Notes: generated from the sequence alone by a model not told the origin. A DNA stretch of 15,013 nucleotides from an uncultured bacterium (GCA_945949625.1 CAMFFI010000010.1:1-15013), one strand, 5' to 3'; numbered from the stretch's first letter, positions 6,485-14,761 are shown. Program-made: numbers and translations.

Positions 6485-6991
6485 ATGGCATATAACGAAA
6501 AAACAACTGCCTATGATTTGTCTTTGTTTGAAACATCGGCAGAAGAAAAAATAAAAAAGAAAAAACAAAAAAATAAGGCTAAGGTAGTAAAACTGCCCGA
6601 GGATGAAATACATAAAATCAGATTTCGCAAGCATAATCCGTTCAAAATGGCGGCGGGTGCGCTGTCGGTTGGCGTAATTACTGCGGTTATCATCGCTATA
6701 ATTATGGGACAGGTTCAGCTTACAGAACTGAATCAACAGATTATCACGGCGCAAAATCAGCTTTCGGACCAGCAGAGTGTTTACACTCAGACTCAGATGG
6801 CTGTGCAGTCTAATCTTTCAACATCCGGCATACAGGAATATGCCGAGGAAACATTGGGTATGACCAAGGCGACTAACGCTCAAAAGGAATTTGTTAAATT
6901 ATCCGACGGCGATAAGGCTGAAATCACCCAAGAATCAAGCGGAGATGTTTTCAGCTGGATTTCAAATGCAATTTCAAATCTTTGGTCATAA
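6485..6991 (+). CDS. ftsL: FtsL-like septum formation initiator protein
   Basis: This is a 168-residue single-pass membrane protein with the FtsL/DivIC layout. It has a long, Lys-rich cytoplasmic N-terminus (1-55), one transmembrane helix at about 56-75 (AAGALSVGVITAVIIAIIMG), an extracytoplasmic coiled coil (about 76-112, QLTELNQQIITAQNQLSDQQ) and then the family's closing block IQEYAEETLGM (116-126). FtsL-type proteins bridge DivIB/FtsQ and DivIC/FtsB to the FtsW-PBP septal synthase. The position between rsmH and the division PBP is the standard ftsL place. Sequence conservation is low in this family, so the call rests on layout, the final motif and context. AGAGGTG (6471-6477) precedes the ATG. 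Confidence 0.85.
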   Translation: MAYNEKTTAYDLSLFETSAEEKIKKKKQKNKAKVVKLPEDEIHKIRFRKHNPFKMAAGALSVGVITAVIIAIIMGQVQLTELNQQIITAQNQLSDQQSVYTQTQMAVQSNLSTSGIQEYAEETLGMTKATNAQKEFVKLSDGDKAEITQESSGDVFSWISNAISNLWS

Positions 6992-7023
6992 CATTTTGAC
7001 AAACTTAATATAAGTATGTTATG
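6987..7023. repeat. Inverted repeat spanning the ftsL stop codon
   Basis: CATAACAT (6987-6994) and ATGTTATG (7016-7023) are perfect 8-base inverted arms 21 bases apart. The left arm contains the ftsL stop codon. It is AT-rich and its role is unclear; it lies just ahead of the terminator. Confidence 0.4.
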
Positions 7024-7030
7024 AGGAAAC

Positions 7031-7062
7031 AAGAGTTGAGAGTTTAATCTTAACTCTTTTTT
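7031..7062 (+). terminator. Intrinsic terminator between ftsL and spoVD
   Basis: AAGAGTTGAGA (7031-7041) pairs with TCTTAACTCTT (7048-7058), 11 pairs with one G-T wobble around a six-base loop, and runs into TTTTTT (7057-7062). It would end or reduce transcription inside the dcw cluster, implying either read-through or a separate spoVD promoter. I could not locate a good promoter in 7063-7116. Confidence 0.75.
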
Positions 7063-7116
7063 CGATAATTATGAATTGATTTGTGTAAATAATATCAGAG
7101 AAAGGGGCAGATTGCT

Positions 7117-9375
7117 TTGGCAAAAAACTATGTAAAATACCATAAAAAAACTGATGTCGGCCCCAATCAAAGGCTCAGACGGCGTTCGGTGTTTCTTATA
7201 CTTTTAATATTGGTTGCAGGCTTTGGCGCTGTTATTGCAAGGCTTGCCTATCTTCAGCTTGTTCAGGGAAGTTATCTTCAGGAAAAAGCGGTAGAGCAGC
7301 AGCTGACCGATACAACAGTCAGTGCAAAAAGAGGAACTATTTACGATACAAACGGAAAGGTTCTGGCACAAAGCGCTTCGGTATGGAAGGTTGTGCTTGC
7401 ACCTGCTTATTTTGAAACAGAAGAACAGAGGGTTCAGGTTGCCAAGGATTTGGCGGAAATACTTGAACTTGATGAAAATGACGTATATGAAAAAACAAAG
7501 CAGAACAGCTATTATGTTGTTGTAAAAAGAAAAATTGAAAGCGATACAAGAGAAGAAATCATCAAGCTTCAGGAAAAAATAGAAGAAGAATATAATCTTT
7601 CCAATGTAATACAGCTTCTTGACGATTATAGAAGATATTATCCCTACAATGACCTTGCCTCAAGCGTAATCGGATTTACAGGAAGCGACGACCAGGGACT
7701 TGAGGGCGTTGAGTATCAGTATGACAGCTATTTAACGGGAACTCCCGGCAGAATAGTTACTGCACAAAACGCAAACGGAACGGATATGCCTTTCCAATAT
7801 GAGCAGAATGTAAAAGCAGAGGACGGAAACAGCATTTATTTGACAATTGATGAAACAATTCAGTCTATCTGCGAAAAATATATGAAAAAGGGTATCGAGG
7901 ACAATGCTGTTGCAAATCGCGGCGTATGTATTGCAATGGACGTTGATACAGGTGCCATTCTTGCAATGGTAACAGTCGGAGGCTATGACCTTAATAATCC
8001 TTACAAGCTTCCGGAGAATACGCAAAAAGAAATAGACGCTTTGCCGAAGGATAAGCAGGGCTCTGCAACAAGCGCGGCGCTTTCACAGATGTGGCGTAAT
8101 AAAGCAATAAGCGATACCTACTATCCCGGTTCCGTATTTAAAATTATTACTGCGTCTATGGCGCTGAATGAAGGCGTGGTTGATGACAATTCAACATTTT
8201 ATTGCAACGGCTCAATGACAATTGCCGACGCAAAGCCTATCCACTGCCATTTGTTAAGCGGTCACGGAACGCAGAATTTTACTCAGGCAATATGTAATTC
8301 CTGTAACCCTGCCTTTATTCAGATTGGACAGAAAGTTGGTACGGAAAAATACTGGCAGTATTATCAGAGCTTTGGCTTCAGTGAAAGAACAGGCATTGAT
8401 TTGCCCGGTGAATCCGAAGATATTTTCTTCAGTCAGGACGGCTCAATGACTTCTGTTGATTTAGCTGTTGCATCTTTCGGTCAGGGTATTTCAATTACTC
8501 CTATCCAGATGATAACCGCTTGTGCGTCTGTTGCAAACGGCGGATATCTTGTTCAGCCCTATGTTGTAAGACAAATAGTAAACAGCGAAGGAAACGTAAT
8601 TGAAAATGTTGACAACAAAATAAAAAGACAGGTTATTTCAAAAGAAGTATCCGATAAGATGAATGAAATACTTGAGTACAACTCAACAACAGGCGGCGCC
8701 AATAACGGATATATTGCAGGCTACCGTGTGGCGGGAAAAACAGGTACTTCCGAAAAGCTTACTTCAACAAACGGAAGTGAAGACTATATTGCTTCTTTCT
8801 GCGGCTATGCACCGGCTGACGACCCTAAAATTGCAATGCTTGTATTCTTTGATACGCCTACCGGAGCTTCCTATTACGGAAGTCAGGTTTCATCACCTGT
8901 ATTCATTAACATAATGTCCGAGGTTCTTCCGTATCTTCAGGTTCAGGCAGAATATTCAGATGAAGAAATGCAGTATGTGGATACAACGGCAGGAGCATAT
9001 GTGGGTATGTCTGTTGAAGAGGCAAAGTCAAAGGCAACAGAGGCAGGCTTTACCACAACCGTTAAGGGTGACGGCGATAAGGTCGTATCTCAGATTCCGG
9101 CTGTGTCGGCGAAAATTCCTAACGGCGGTAATATAGTGCTTTATACCGACTCTTCAAGTGAGAAAGAAAAGGTAACCGTTCCCGACCTTGTAGGATATTC
9201 AATCAGCGAGGTTAACTCAATTGCTTCAAACAGCGGAGTCAATGCAAGCATCTCCAATGCCGGTGCGTCCTCGGCGGTAGTTTCCGTATCTCAGGATATT
9301 GAACCGGGAAAAGAAGTAAGTCCGGGTACTGTTGTTACTGTTAAATTTGCAGCGTCTGAAACACTAAATGACTAA
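7117..9375 (+). CDS. spoVD: SpoVD/FtsI-type penicillin-binding protein (class B transpeptidase with two PASTA domains)
   Basis: A peptidoglycan D,D-transpeptidase of the septal or spore-cortex type, 752 residues. A basic cytoplasmic N-terminus is followed by one membrane anchor (about 24-47). The PBP dimerisation domain includes KRGTIYDTNGKVLA (71-84). The transpeptidase domain has all three motifs: SVFK with nucleophile Ser339, SCN at 395-397 and KTG at 541-543. Two PASTA domains follow (about 622-678 and 686-745), the second beginning VTVPDLVGYS. AAAGGGG (7101-7107) precedes TTG 7117. It is the only division PBP in the cluster, so it could be the vegetative FtsI/PbpB or the sporulation protein SpoVD. 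B. subtilis SpoVD has one PASTA domain and PbpB two, which favours PbpB. A cysteine pair near the active site (C377, C396) favours SpoVD. The partner SEDS polymerase is encoded three genes downstream. Confidence 0.93.
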   Translation: MAKNYVKYHKKTDVGPNQRLRRRSVFLILLILVAGFGAVIARLAYLQLVQGSYLQEKAVEQQLTDTTVSAKRGTIYDTNGKVLAQSASVWKVVLAPAYFETEEQRVQVAKDLAEILELDENDVYEKTKQNSYYVVVKRKIESDTREEIIKLQEKIEEEYNLSNVIQLLDDYRRYYPYNDLASSVIGFTGSDDQGLEGVEYQYDSYLTGTPGRIVTAQNANGTDMPFQYEQNVKAEDGNSIYLTIDETIQSICEKYMKKGIEDNAVANRGVCIAMDVDTGAILAMVTVGGYDLNNPYKLPENTQKEIDALPKDKQGSATSAALSQMWRNKAISDTYYPGSVFKIITASMALNEGVVDDNSTFYCNGSMTIADAKPIHCHLLSGHGTQNFTQAICNSCNPAFIQIGQKVGTEKYWQYYQSFGFSERTGIDLPGESEDIFFSQDGSMTSVDLAVASFGQGISITPIQMITACASVANGGYLVQPYVVRQIVNSEGNVIENVDNKIKRQVISKEVSDKMNEILEYNSTTGGANNGYIAGYRVAGKTGTSEKLTSTNGSEDYIASFCGYAPADDPKIAMLVFFDTPTGASYYGSQVSSPVFINIMSEVLPYLQVQAEYSDEEMQYVDTTAGAYVGMSVEEAKSKATEAGFTTTVKGDGDKVVSQIPAVSAKIPNGGNIVLYTDSSSEKEKVTVPDLVGYSISEVNSIASNSGVNASISNAGASSAVVSVSQDIEPGKEVSPGTVVTVKFAASETLND

Positions 9376-9390
9376 TGAGGGTATATGAGA

Positions 9391-9807
9391 ATGATTTCTT
9401 TTGCAAATGCAGTTAATGAGCCGCTGAAAAAGCTTATTGATACATTCACTTTTAAAAGCGGCTTTAAATCAGACAAAAAGGTTTTGCTTTTAGCTGACAA
9501 AACAGAGGATATTCAAAGCGGTTTTGACATTTACGTTGTTCCCTTTGGTACAAAAATCAACGAAACGGGAAAAGTCGTCACATATTCTCTTTCAAACAAC
9601 AATGCCGATGTTGTTTCGATTAATATTCAGAATCACTCTCAGAGTAAAAGCTTTGAAATTATGACAAACAGCGGTATGGGCAGGGCTTTTATTAACAATA
9701 AAAACAACGTGTCCGTTGAAAACGTACTGATGTGTGCGTCTGTGTTTTATGCTTTGGGAATGGATTTGTTTAATATTTTAGATGTGCTTAACGGCTTTTT
9801 AAAATAA
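9391..9807 (+). CDS. Small protein resembling the end of a Mur ligase central domain (probable murE/murF relic)
   Basis: The 138-residue product looks like an internal piece of a Mur ligase. KVVTYSLSNNNADVVSINIQ (61-80), SFEIMTNSG (87-95) and NNKNNVSVENVLMCASVFYALG (102-123) line up by eye with the region of MurE/MurF reading VxTYGxxxxADVxAxNI, then FxL, then GxFNVYNALAAxAxAxxLG. An early VLLLADKTED (31-40) resembles the VLNADD segment. It lacks the GKTGKT ATP-binding P-loop and the whole C-terminal ligase domain, so it cannot be an active ligase. It sits between spoVD and mraY, where murE and murF usually stand. GAGGG (9377-9381) is nine bases before ATG 9391, which I prefer to ATG 9385 three bases from it. 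The reading frame is intact and well translated, so it may have a retained non-catalytic role. The Mur link is by recall, not a search. Confidence 0.7.
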   Translation: MISFANAVNEPLKKLIDTFTFKSGFKSDKKVLLLADKTEDIQSGFDIYVVPFGTKINETGKVVTYSLSNNNADVVSINIQNHSQSKSFEIMTNSGMGRAFINNKNNVSVENVLMCASVFYALGMDLFNILDVLNGFLK

Positions 9808-9845
9808 AGTCAGAAGGAAGTTATATTGAAAGGGACGATTTATTT

Positions 9846-10877
9846 ATGGTTTACGGAGTTTGGACTTTATTGACGGCGGCGGTTTCCTTTGGAATTACCG
9901 CTTTGCTGGGAAAATATTTGATACCTTACCTTCATAAGCTGAATTTTGGACAGACAATTCTCGAAATAGGTCCTAAATGGCATGAGAAAAAACAGGGAAC
10001 TCCCACTATGGGCGGAATAATGTTTATTGTAGGCATATGTGTTTCTGCAATTGTAAGCGTTTCTCTGTTTATAGCCTTTGGTTCAAATTTCTTTGAAATG
10101 TACCTGCCGGATATGTCGCGTCAGACCGTATTTATTTTTACAGGCTTAGGTATGGCGCTGTGCTATGGTATGGTTGGTTTTTTAGACGATTATATTAAGG
10201 TTGTAAAAAAGAGAAATCTGGGACTTACGGCTATTCAGAAGTTAGTTCTTCAATTCGGTATTGCAATTGTTTATCTTGTTATTCTTTCTGCATTCGGCTT
10301 CGGCACAGAAACCTTAATACCATTTGTGGGTTATGTTGACATTGGATTTTTCTATTATATTTTATCTGCAATTGTAATTGTAGGCGTAGTAAATGCAGTA
10401 AATCTTACAGACGGTATTGACGGACTGGACGGTTCAATTACTTTTTTTGCCTCTTTGTCCTTTATGCTTATTGCAAGTCTTTTAAGCTATTTGGGAGTAA
10501 CCGCTTTAAGCGCGGCAGTAGCAGGCGGATGTCTTGGTTTTCTTGTTTGGAATTTTCATCCTGCTAAGGTGTTTATGGGAGATACAGGCTCTCTGTTTTT
10601 AGGAGGAATTGTATGTGCCGTTGCTTTCTCCTTGAATATGCCTATACTTCTGCTACCAATAGGAATTATATATTTGGTTGAAATGTTCTCGGTAATGCTT
10701 CAGGTAACTTACTTTAAGCTTACCCACGGAAAAAGACTTTTCAAGATGAGTCCTATTCATCATCATTTTGAAATGTGCGGCTGGAGCGAGGTTAAAATTG
10801 TTGCAGTATTCAGCGCAATAACTGCAATTTTCGGAGCTTTGGCTTTCTTCCTTGTATTCTACGGAGTACAGCGGTAA
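9846..10877 (+). CDS. mraY: Phospho-N-acetylmuramoyl-pentapeptide-transferase MraY
   Basis: MraY transfers phospho-MurNAc-pentapeptide from the UDP precursor to undecaprenyl phosphate, making lipid I at the membrane. The 343-residue protein is polytopic, with about ten hydrophobic helices. Signature blocks are GPKWHEKKQGTPTMGG (42-57), the Asp pair in FLDDYIKV (112-119), NLTDGIDGLDG (186-196), NFHPAKVFMGDTGSLFLGG (236-254, Asp246) and PIHHHFE (303-309). AAAGGGA (9829-9835) precedes ATG 9846. It follows the Mur-like fragment by 38 bases. In many clusters murD follows mraY; here the next gene is ftsW. Confidence 0.97.
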   Translation: MVYGVWTLLTAAVSFGITALLGKYLIPYLHKLNFGQTILEIGPKWHEKKQGTPTMGGIMFIVGICVSAIVSVSLFIAFGSNFFEMYLPDMSRQTVFIFTGLGMALCYGMVGFLDDYIKVVKKRNLGLTAIQKLVLQFGIAIVYLVILSAFGFGTETLIPFVGYVDIGFFYYILSAIVIVGVVNAVNLTDGIDGLDGSITFFASLSFMLIASLLSYLGVTALSAAVAGGCLGFLVWNFHPAKVFMGDTGSLFLGGIVCAVAFSLNMPILLLPIGIIYLVEMFSVMLQVTYFKLTHGKRLFKMSPIHHHFEMCGWSEVKIVAVFSAITAIFGALAFFLVFYGVQR

Positions 10878-10950
10878 ATTGATTTTCAAATTTGTGTGTT
10901 TGTGTTTTTTATATATTGTGTGTGATTAATTAAACGGGAGGGATTAAGCA

Positions 10951-12219
10951 GTGACTTCTTTTCAGTCAATGGTTTTAAGAGCTGATGTTAACCGTATATA
11001 TGACGAAAAGTACAGAGATGAACAGCATTACAAATCTGAAAAGCGTTTTATCCGTCCCGAAAAAAACAGAGGCAGGGATAAAAAGAACAAAAAAAGAGGC
11101 TGGATAGTAAGGGGAATGGGAATTGATTTGCCGTTTTGCCTTATAATTCTTGTTTTGCTGATAATCGGAATGATTATGATGTTTTCGGCAAGCTACCCCG
11201 TGGCATATTATACAATGAATGACAGCTACTATTATTTAAAACGCCAGCTTATTTTTGCAGTTATAGGCGTTGCGGTTATGCTCGGCTTATCATTCTTCAA
11301 TTATAATAAGCTGCATAAAATCGCACCTCTTGTTCTGGGAATTTCTTATGTCGCTTTGTTGCTTGTTCTGGTTTTGCCTTCAAACAACGGTGTTCACCGA
11401 TGGATTGGCGTTGGTACTTTTGGTATTCAGGCATCTGAGATTACAAAGTTTGCAATAGTATTGTTCTTTGCTCACTGGGGCAGTAAATATTACAACAAAA
11501 TGCAATATGCAAAATACAGTATTGTGCCGGGTGTAATAATTTTCGGTACAACTGCAATGCTTCTTATTCTGGAACCCCATTTTTCCTGTACGGTAATTGT
11601 ATTTATACTTACTGTTCTTATGCTTTACATATCGGGTATGAGGGTAAAATATATTGCTGTGGGTGCAGTTGGAATAATTGCAGTAATTATTGTTTTATGG
11701 CTAACCGGCGGACTGGGCTATGCGATGACACGTATGGGCGGCTGGGGTCAGGCTCTTGTTTATACAGATGAAACTATGTGGCAGGACACGTGGCAAACAA
11801 GAAATTCTCTTTATGCCATAGGCTCAGGCGGTCTTTGGGGACTGGGACTGGGACAGTCGCGTCAGAAATATCTTTATTTGCCGGAGCCTCAGAACGACTT
11901 TGTGTTTGCAATTGTGTGCGAGGAGCTGGGCTTTATCGGAGCAGTTATCATTCTTTTAATATTTGCTCTTCTTGTATGGCGCGGCATTACCCTTTCGCTG
12001 AGGGCAAAGGATAAATTCGGAAAGCTTTTGGGTATCGGCTTAACTGCCCAGATAGGCTTGCAGGTTATACTTAATATTCTTGTTATTACAGACTGGCTTC
12101 CGAATACAGGTATAAGCCTGCCGTTTTTCAGTTACGGAGGCAGCTCCCTTATAATGCTGTTGGCACAAATGGGACTTGTGCTTTCTATTTCAAGAACGGC
12201 TAACATTGAAAAACAGTAG
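10951..12219 (+). CDS. ftsW: FtsW/SpoVE-type SEDS peptidoglycan polymerase
   Basis: SEDS proteins polymerise lipid II into glycan strands and work with a class B PBP, here most likely the SpoVD/FtsI product upstream. The 422-residue protein has about ten membrane helices from residue 58 on. Conserved blocks are MMFSASYPVAYY (76-87), NGVHRWIGVGTFGIQASEITKFA (146-168), PEPQNDFVFAIVCEELGF (311-328, with the conserved catalytic-site Asp at 316) and TGISLPFFSYGGSSLI (386-401). The usual PDLGT block reads EPHFSCT (208-214). A charged cytoplasmic tail of about 55 residues, rich in Lys, Arg and Glu, precedes the first helix and is longer than in many homologues. GGGAGGG (10936-10942) is eight bases before GTG 10951. 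Whether it is the vegetative FtsW or the sporulation SpoVE cannot be told from sequence alone. Confidence 0.94.
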   Translation: MTSFQSMVLRADVNRIYDEKYRDEQHYKSEKRFIRPEKNRGRDKKNKKRGWIVRGMGIDLPFCLIILVLLIIGMIMMFSASYPVAYYTMNDSYYYLKRQLIFAVIGVAVMLGLSFFNYNKLHKIAPLVLGISYVALLLVLVLPSNNGVHRWIGVGTFGIQASEITKFAIVLFFAHWGSKYYNKMQYAKYSIVPGVIIFGTTAMLLILEPHFSCTVIVFILTVLMLYISGMRVKYIAVGAVGIIAVIIVLWLTGGLGYAMTRMGGWGQALVYTDETMWQDTWQTRNSLYAIGSGGLWGLGLGQSRQKYLYLPEPQNDFVFAIVCEELGFIGAVIILLIFALLVWRGITLSLRAKDKFGKLLGIGLTAQIGLQVILNILVITDWLPNTGISLPFFSYGGSSLIMLLAQMGLVLSISRTANIEKQ

Positions 12220-12272
12220 TGAATACTGATTATTTAGAAAAAATAAAAGCTTTTTCTTAGGGGGAAAGTAAA

Positions 12273-13394
12273 ATGAAAATTTTATTTGCAGGCGGCGGCA
12301 CAGCAGGACATATTAACCCTGCGCTGGCAATAGCCGGATATGTGCGTTCAAAAAATCCCGACGCACAAATACTTTTTGTAGGAAACAGGGGCGGAATGGA
12401 GGAAAGGCTTGTTCCCGAGGCAGGCTTTGATTTTGCTCCGATTACAATCAGCGGATTTAAAAGAAAGATTTCTCCCAAGGCTTTAATGGAAAATGCAAAA
12501 ACAGTAAAGCGTGTTATTACTTCTTCTTTTGAGTCAAAAAAAATCATTGAAGATTTTAAACCCGATTTATGCGTAGGTACAGGCGGCTATGTAAGCGGTC
12601 CTGTTCTCAGAAAAGCCGCAAAAATGGGAATACCGATTATAATTCACGAGCAGAATGCTTTTCCGGGCGTTACCACAAAAATGCTGTCAAAGCAGGCAAA
12701 AAGAGTAATGCTTGCAATAGAGGACGCAAAAAAATATCTTGATAAGGACTGTAAGTTTGTTGTTACGGGCAATCCTGTCAGAGCGGATATTTTAAAGGTG
12801 AACAAAGAGAATGCAAGACGTGAGCTTGGACTTGACCGACGCCCCGTGGTACTTTCATTCGGCGGCAGTCTGGGCGCAAGAAAAATTAATGAAGCTATGG
12901 CTGACGTAATCGCAAGAAGCGGTAAGGACGGAAAATATCAGCATATTCACGCTTACGGTCAATACGGAAAATGGTTCCCGGATCTTGTTAAAGAAAAAGG
13001 AACGGATATTGAAAAGTGTCCGAATCTTGATATAAGAGAATACATTAACAATATGCCTGTTTGTATGGCTGCCGCAGACGTGGTTGTAAGCCGTGCAGGT
13101 GCAATAACACTCAGTGAAATTCAGGCTATGGGAAAGCCTGCAATTCTTATTCCTTCGCCTAATGTAGCTGAAAATCACCAATATCACAATGCTATGGCTC
13201 TTGTAAATGCAGGAGCGGCAGAAATCATAGAAGAAAAGGACTTGACGGAAACTGCTGTTACAGAAAAGCTTGACAGTCTGCTGTTAAATCCGGAAAAATT
13301 AAAAGAATATTCAGAAAATTCCAGGAAAATGGCTATTACCGACGCAAACGAAAGAATTTATGCAGTAATCAAAAAAATTCTGAATATGGTATAA
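12273..13394 (+). CDS. murG: UDP-N-acetylglucosamine:lipid I N-acetylglucosaminyltransferase MurG
   Basis: MurG adds GlcNAc to lipid I to make lipid II on the cytoplasmic face of the membrane. The 373-residue GT-B enzyme has the N-terminal glycine loop FAGGGTAGHINPALAI (5-20) and GTGGYVSGPV (102-111). It also has HEQNAFPG (125-132), VTGNPVR (164-170) and the second glycine loop SFGGSLGARKINEA (195-208). The UDP-GlcNAc-binding region SRAGAITLSEIQAMGKPAILIP (273-294) is followed by AENHQYHNA (299-307). AGGGGGA (12259-12265) precedes the ATG. It lies 53 bases after ftsW with no terminator between. Confidence 0.97.
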   Translation: MKILFAGGGTAGHINPALAIAGYVRSKNPDAQILFVGNRGGMEERLVPEAGFDFAPITISGFKRKISPKALMENAKTVKRVITSSFESKKIIEDFKPDLCVGTGGYVSGPVLRKAAKMGIPIIIHEQNAFPGVTTKMLSKQAKRVMLAIEDAKKYLDKDCKFVVTGNPVRADILKVNKENARRELGLDRRPVVLSFGGSLGARKINEAMADVIARSGKDGKYQHIHAYGQYGKWFPDLVKEKGTDIEKCPNLDIREYINNMPVCMAAADVVVSRAGAITLSEIQAMGKPAILIPSPNVAENHQYHNAMALVNAGAAEIIEEKDLTETAVTEKLDSLLLNPEKLKEYSENSRKMAITDANERIYAVIKKILNMV

Positions 13395-13413
13395 GCCCTT
13401 TAAGTCACGAAGC

Positions 13414-13440
13414 ACGTTTTCAATCATAGAATATAAACGT
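13414..13440. repeat. Short inverted repeat between murG and murA
   Basis: ACGTTT (13414-13419) and AAACGT (13435-13440) form a 6-base inverted pair 15 bases apart. There is no T run after it, so it is not a convincing terminator. Its function is unknown. Confidence 0.3.
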
Positions 13441-13470
13441 AAATATATTCGTTTTGAAAGGGTGTTAGCT

Positions 13471-14724
13471 GTGTCAAGAATGCTTATTGAAGGGGCAAAA
13501 AAGCTTTCGGGAGAAGTTGAAGTTCAAGGGGCAAAAAACAGCGCTTTGCCAATTTTAGCGGCTACAATTCTCTGCAGTGGTGAGAATGTTCTTCATAACT
13601 GCTCTAATTTAAGCGATGTTGACGCGGCTGTAAAGATTTTAAGATATTTAGGCGGAAATGTAAGCCGCCACCATAAAACTATGCTTGTTACTACCGATGA
13701 TATTCATCGGTATGATATACCCCACAGCTTAATGCGAGAAATGCGAAGCTCAATTGTTTTTTTGGGAGCAGTGCTTTCACGTCACAAAAGGGCAAGGCTT
13801 TCCTTTCCCGGAGGCTGTGAATTAGGTCCAAGACCTATTGATTTACATCTTAAGGCTCTCAGACAAATGGGAGCAAGTATCAAGGAACATCACGGTGTTC
13901 TTGATTGTACGGCTCCAAAGGGATTAAAAGGCACAAGGATTGCGCTTTCTTTTCCCAGTGTCGGAGCAACTGAAAACATAATTCTTGCGGCTGTAAAAGC
14001 AAGCGGAACTACAACAATTACTAACGCAGCCAGAGAACCTGAAATTTGCGACCTTGCAGAGTTTCTTAACAAGTGCGGTGCAAAAATTTACGGCGCAGGA
14101 GAGGGTACAATTGTAATTGACGGCGTTGACAGACTGGGCAGTACTCAGCATACTATCATATCCGACAGAATTGTTGCGGCAACTTTAATGTGCTGCGGTG
14201 CTGTTACCGGTTCGGAGATTTTGCTTAAGGGGATTATTTCGGAACATTTAGGCTCGGTTATTTCAACATTTGAGGAAGCCGGGTGCAAAATAGTATGCTC
14301 AAAGGGCAATATGTATTTTAAAGCTCCTCAAAGGCTGAAAGCAGTTAAAAGCATTCGCACAATGCCGTATCCGGGATTTCCTACCGACGCTCAGGCTCCT
14401 GTAATGTCGGCTTTATCTGTGGCAGAGGGAACCTCCTGCTTTGTTGAAAATATCTTTGAAAGCAGATTTAAGCACGTGGGTGAGCTTTTAAGGCTCGGCG
14501 CAAATATAAAGGTTGAGGGCAGGGTAGCTGTTGTGGAGGGTATTGAAAGCCTTTCAGGAGCGTTTGTTGAGGCGCAGGACTTAAGAGGCGCCGCATCATT
14601 AATTACAGCAGGTCTTGCGGCTGAGGGAACAACCGAGGTTGCAGGCATTAAATATCTTGAAAGAGGATATGAAAATTTTGAAGTCGTGCTTTCGGATTTA
14701 GGTGCGGCAGTAAAGAAAATCTGA
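13471..14724 (+). CDS. murA: UDP-N-acetylglucosamine 1-carboxyvinyltransferase MurA
   Basis: MurA transfers enolpyruvate from PEP to UDP-GlcNAc, the first committed step of peptidoglycan synthesis. The 417-residue protein has Lys22-Asn23 in GAKNSALPI and the catalytic loop PGGCELGPRPIDLH (113-126) with Cys116, the residue equivalent to E. coli Cys115 that fosfomycin alkylates. FPTDAQAP (303-310) carries the conserved Asp306, and YLERGYENF lies at 395-403. The cysteine is intact, so fosfomycin sensitivity at target level is expected. GTG 13471 is preferred, with GAAAGGG (13456-13462) eight bases ahead; GTG 13462 overlaps that site. Clostridia often have a second murA elsewhere, so this may be one of two. 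Confidence 0.96.
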   Translation: MSRMLIEGAKKLSGEVEVQGAKNSALPILAATILCSGENVLHNCSNLSDVDAAVKILRYLGGNVSRHHKTMLVTTDDIHRYDIPHSLMREMRSSIVFLGAVLSRHKRARLSFPGGCELGPRPIDLHLKALRQMGASIKEHHGVLDCTAPKGLKGTRIALSFPSVGATENIILAAVKASGTTTITNAAREPEICDLAEFLNKCGAKIYGAGEGTIVIDGVDRLGSTQHTIISDRIVAATLMCCGAVTGSEILLKGIISEHLGSVISTFEEAGCKIVCSKGNMYFKAPQRLKAVKSIRTMPYPGFPTDAQAPVMSALSVAEGTSCFVENIFESRFKHVGELLRLGANIKVEGRVAVVEGIESLSGAFVEAQDLRGAASLITAGLAAEGTTEVAGIKYLERGYENFEVVLSDLGAAVKKI

Positions 14725-14761
14725 AAATAAAAGGAATTTTGAAGGGAAGGAGGGTTGCTCT

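Noticed and set aside
6996..7025. Perfect TTGACA at 6996-7001 as a spoVD promoter
   Set aside because: Only a poor TATGAG at 18 bases is available as a -10, and transcription would start directly at the terminator stem.
9826..9873. Mini-frame of 15 codons (TTG start) with AGAAGGA upstream, overlapping the mraY start
   Set aside because: It could be a leader for mraY translation, but the TTG start and short length give too little to support a gene. mraY has its own AAAGGGA site.
12257..12547. Open frame of 96 codons on the - strand
   Set aside because: It is antisense to the conserved N-terminal domain of murG and has no translation signals of note.
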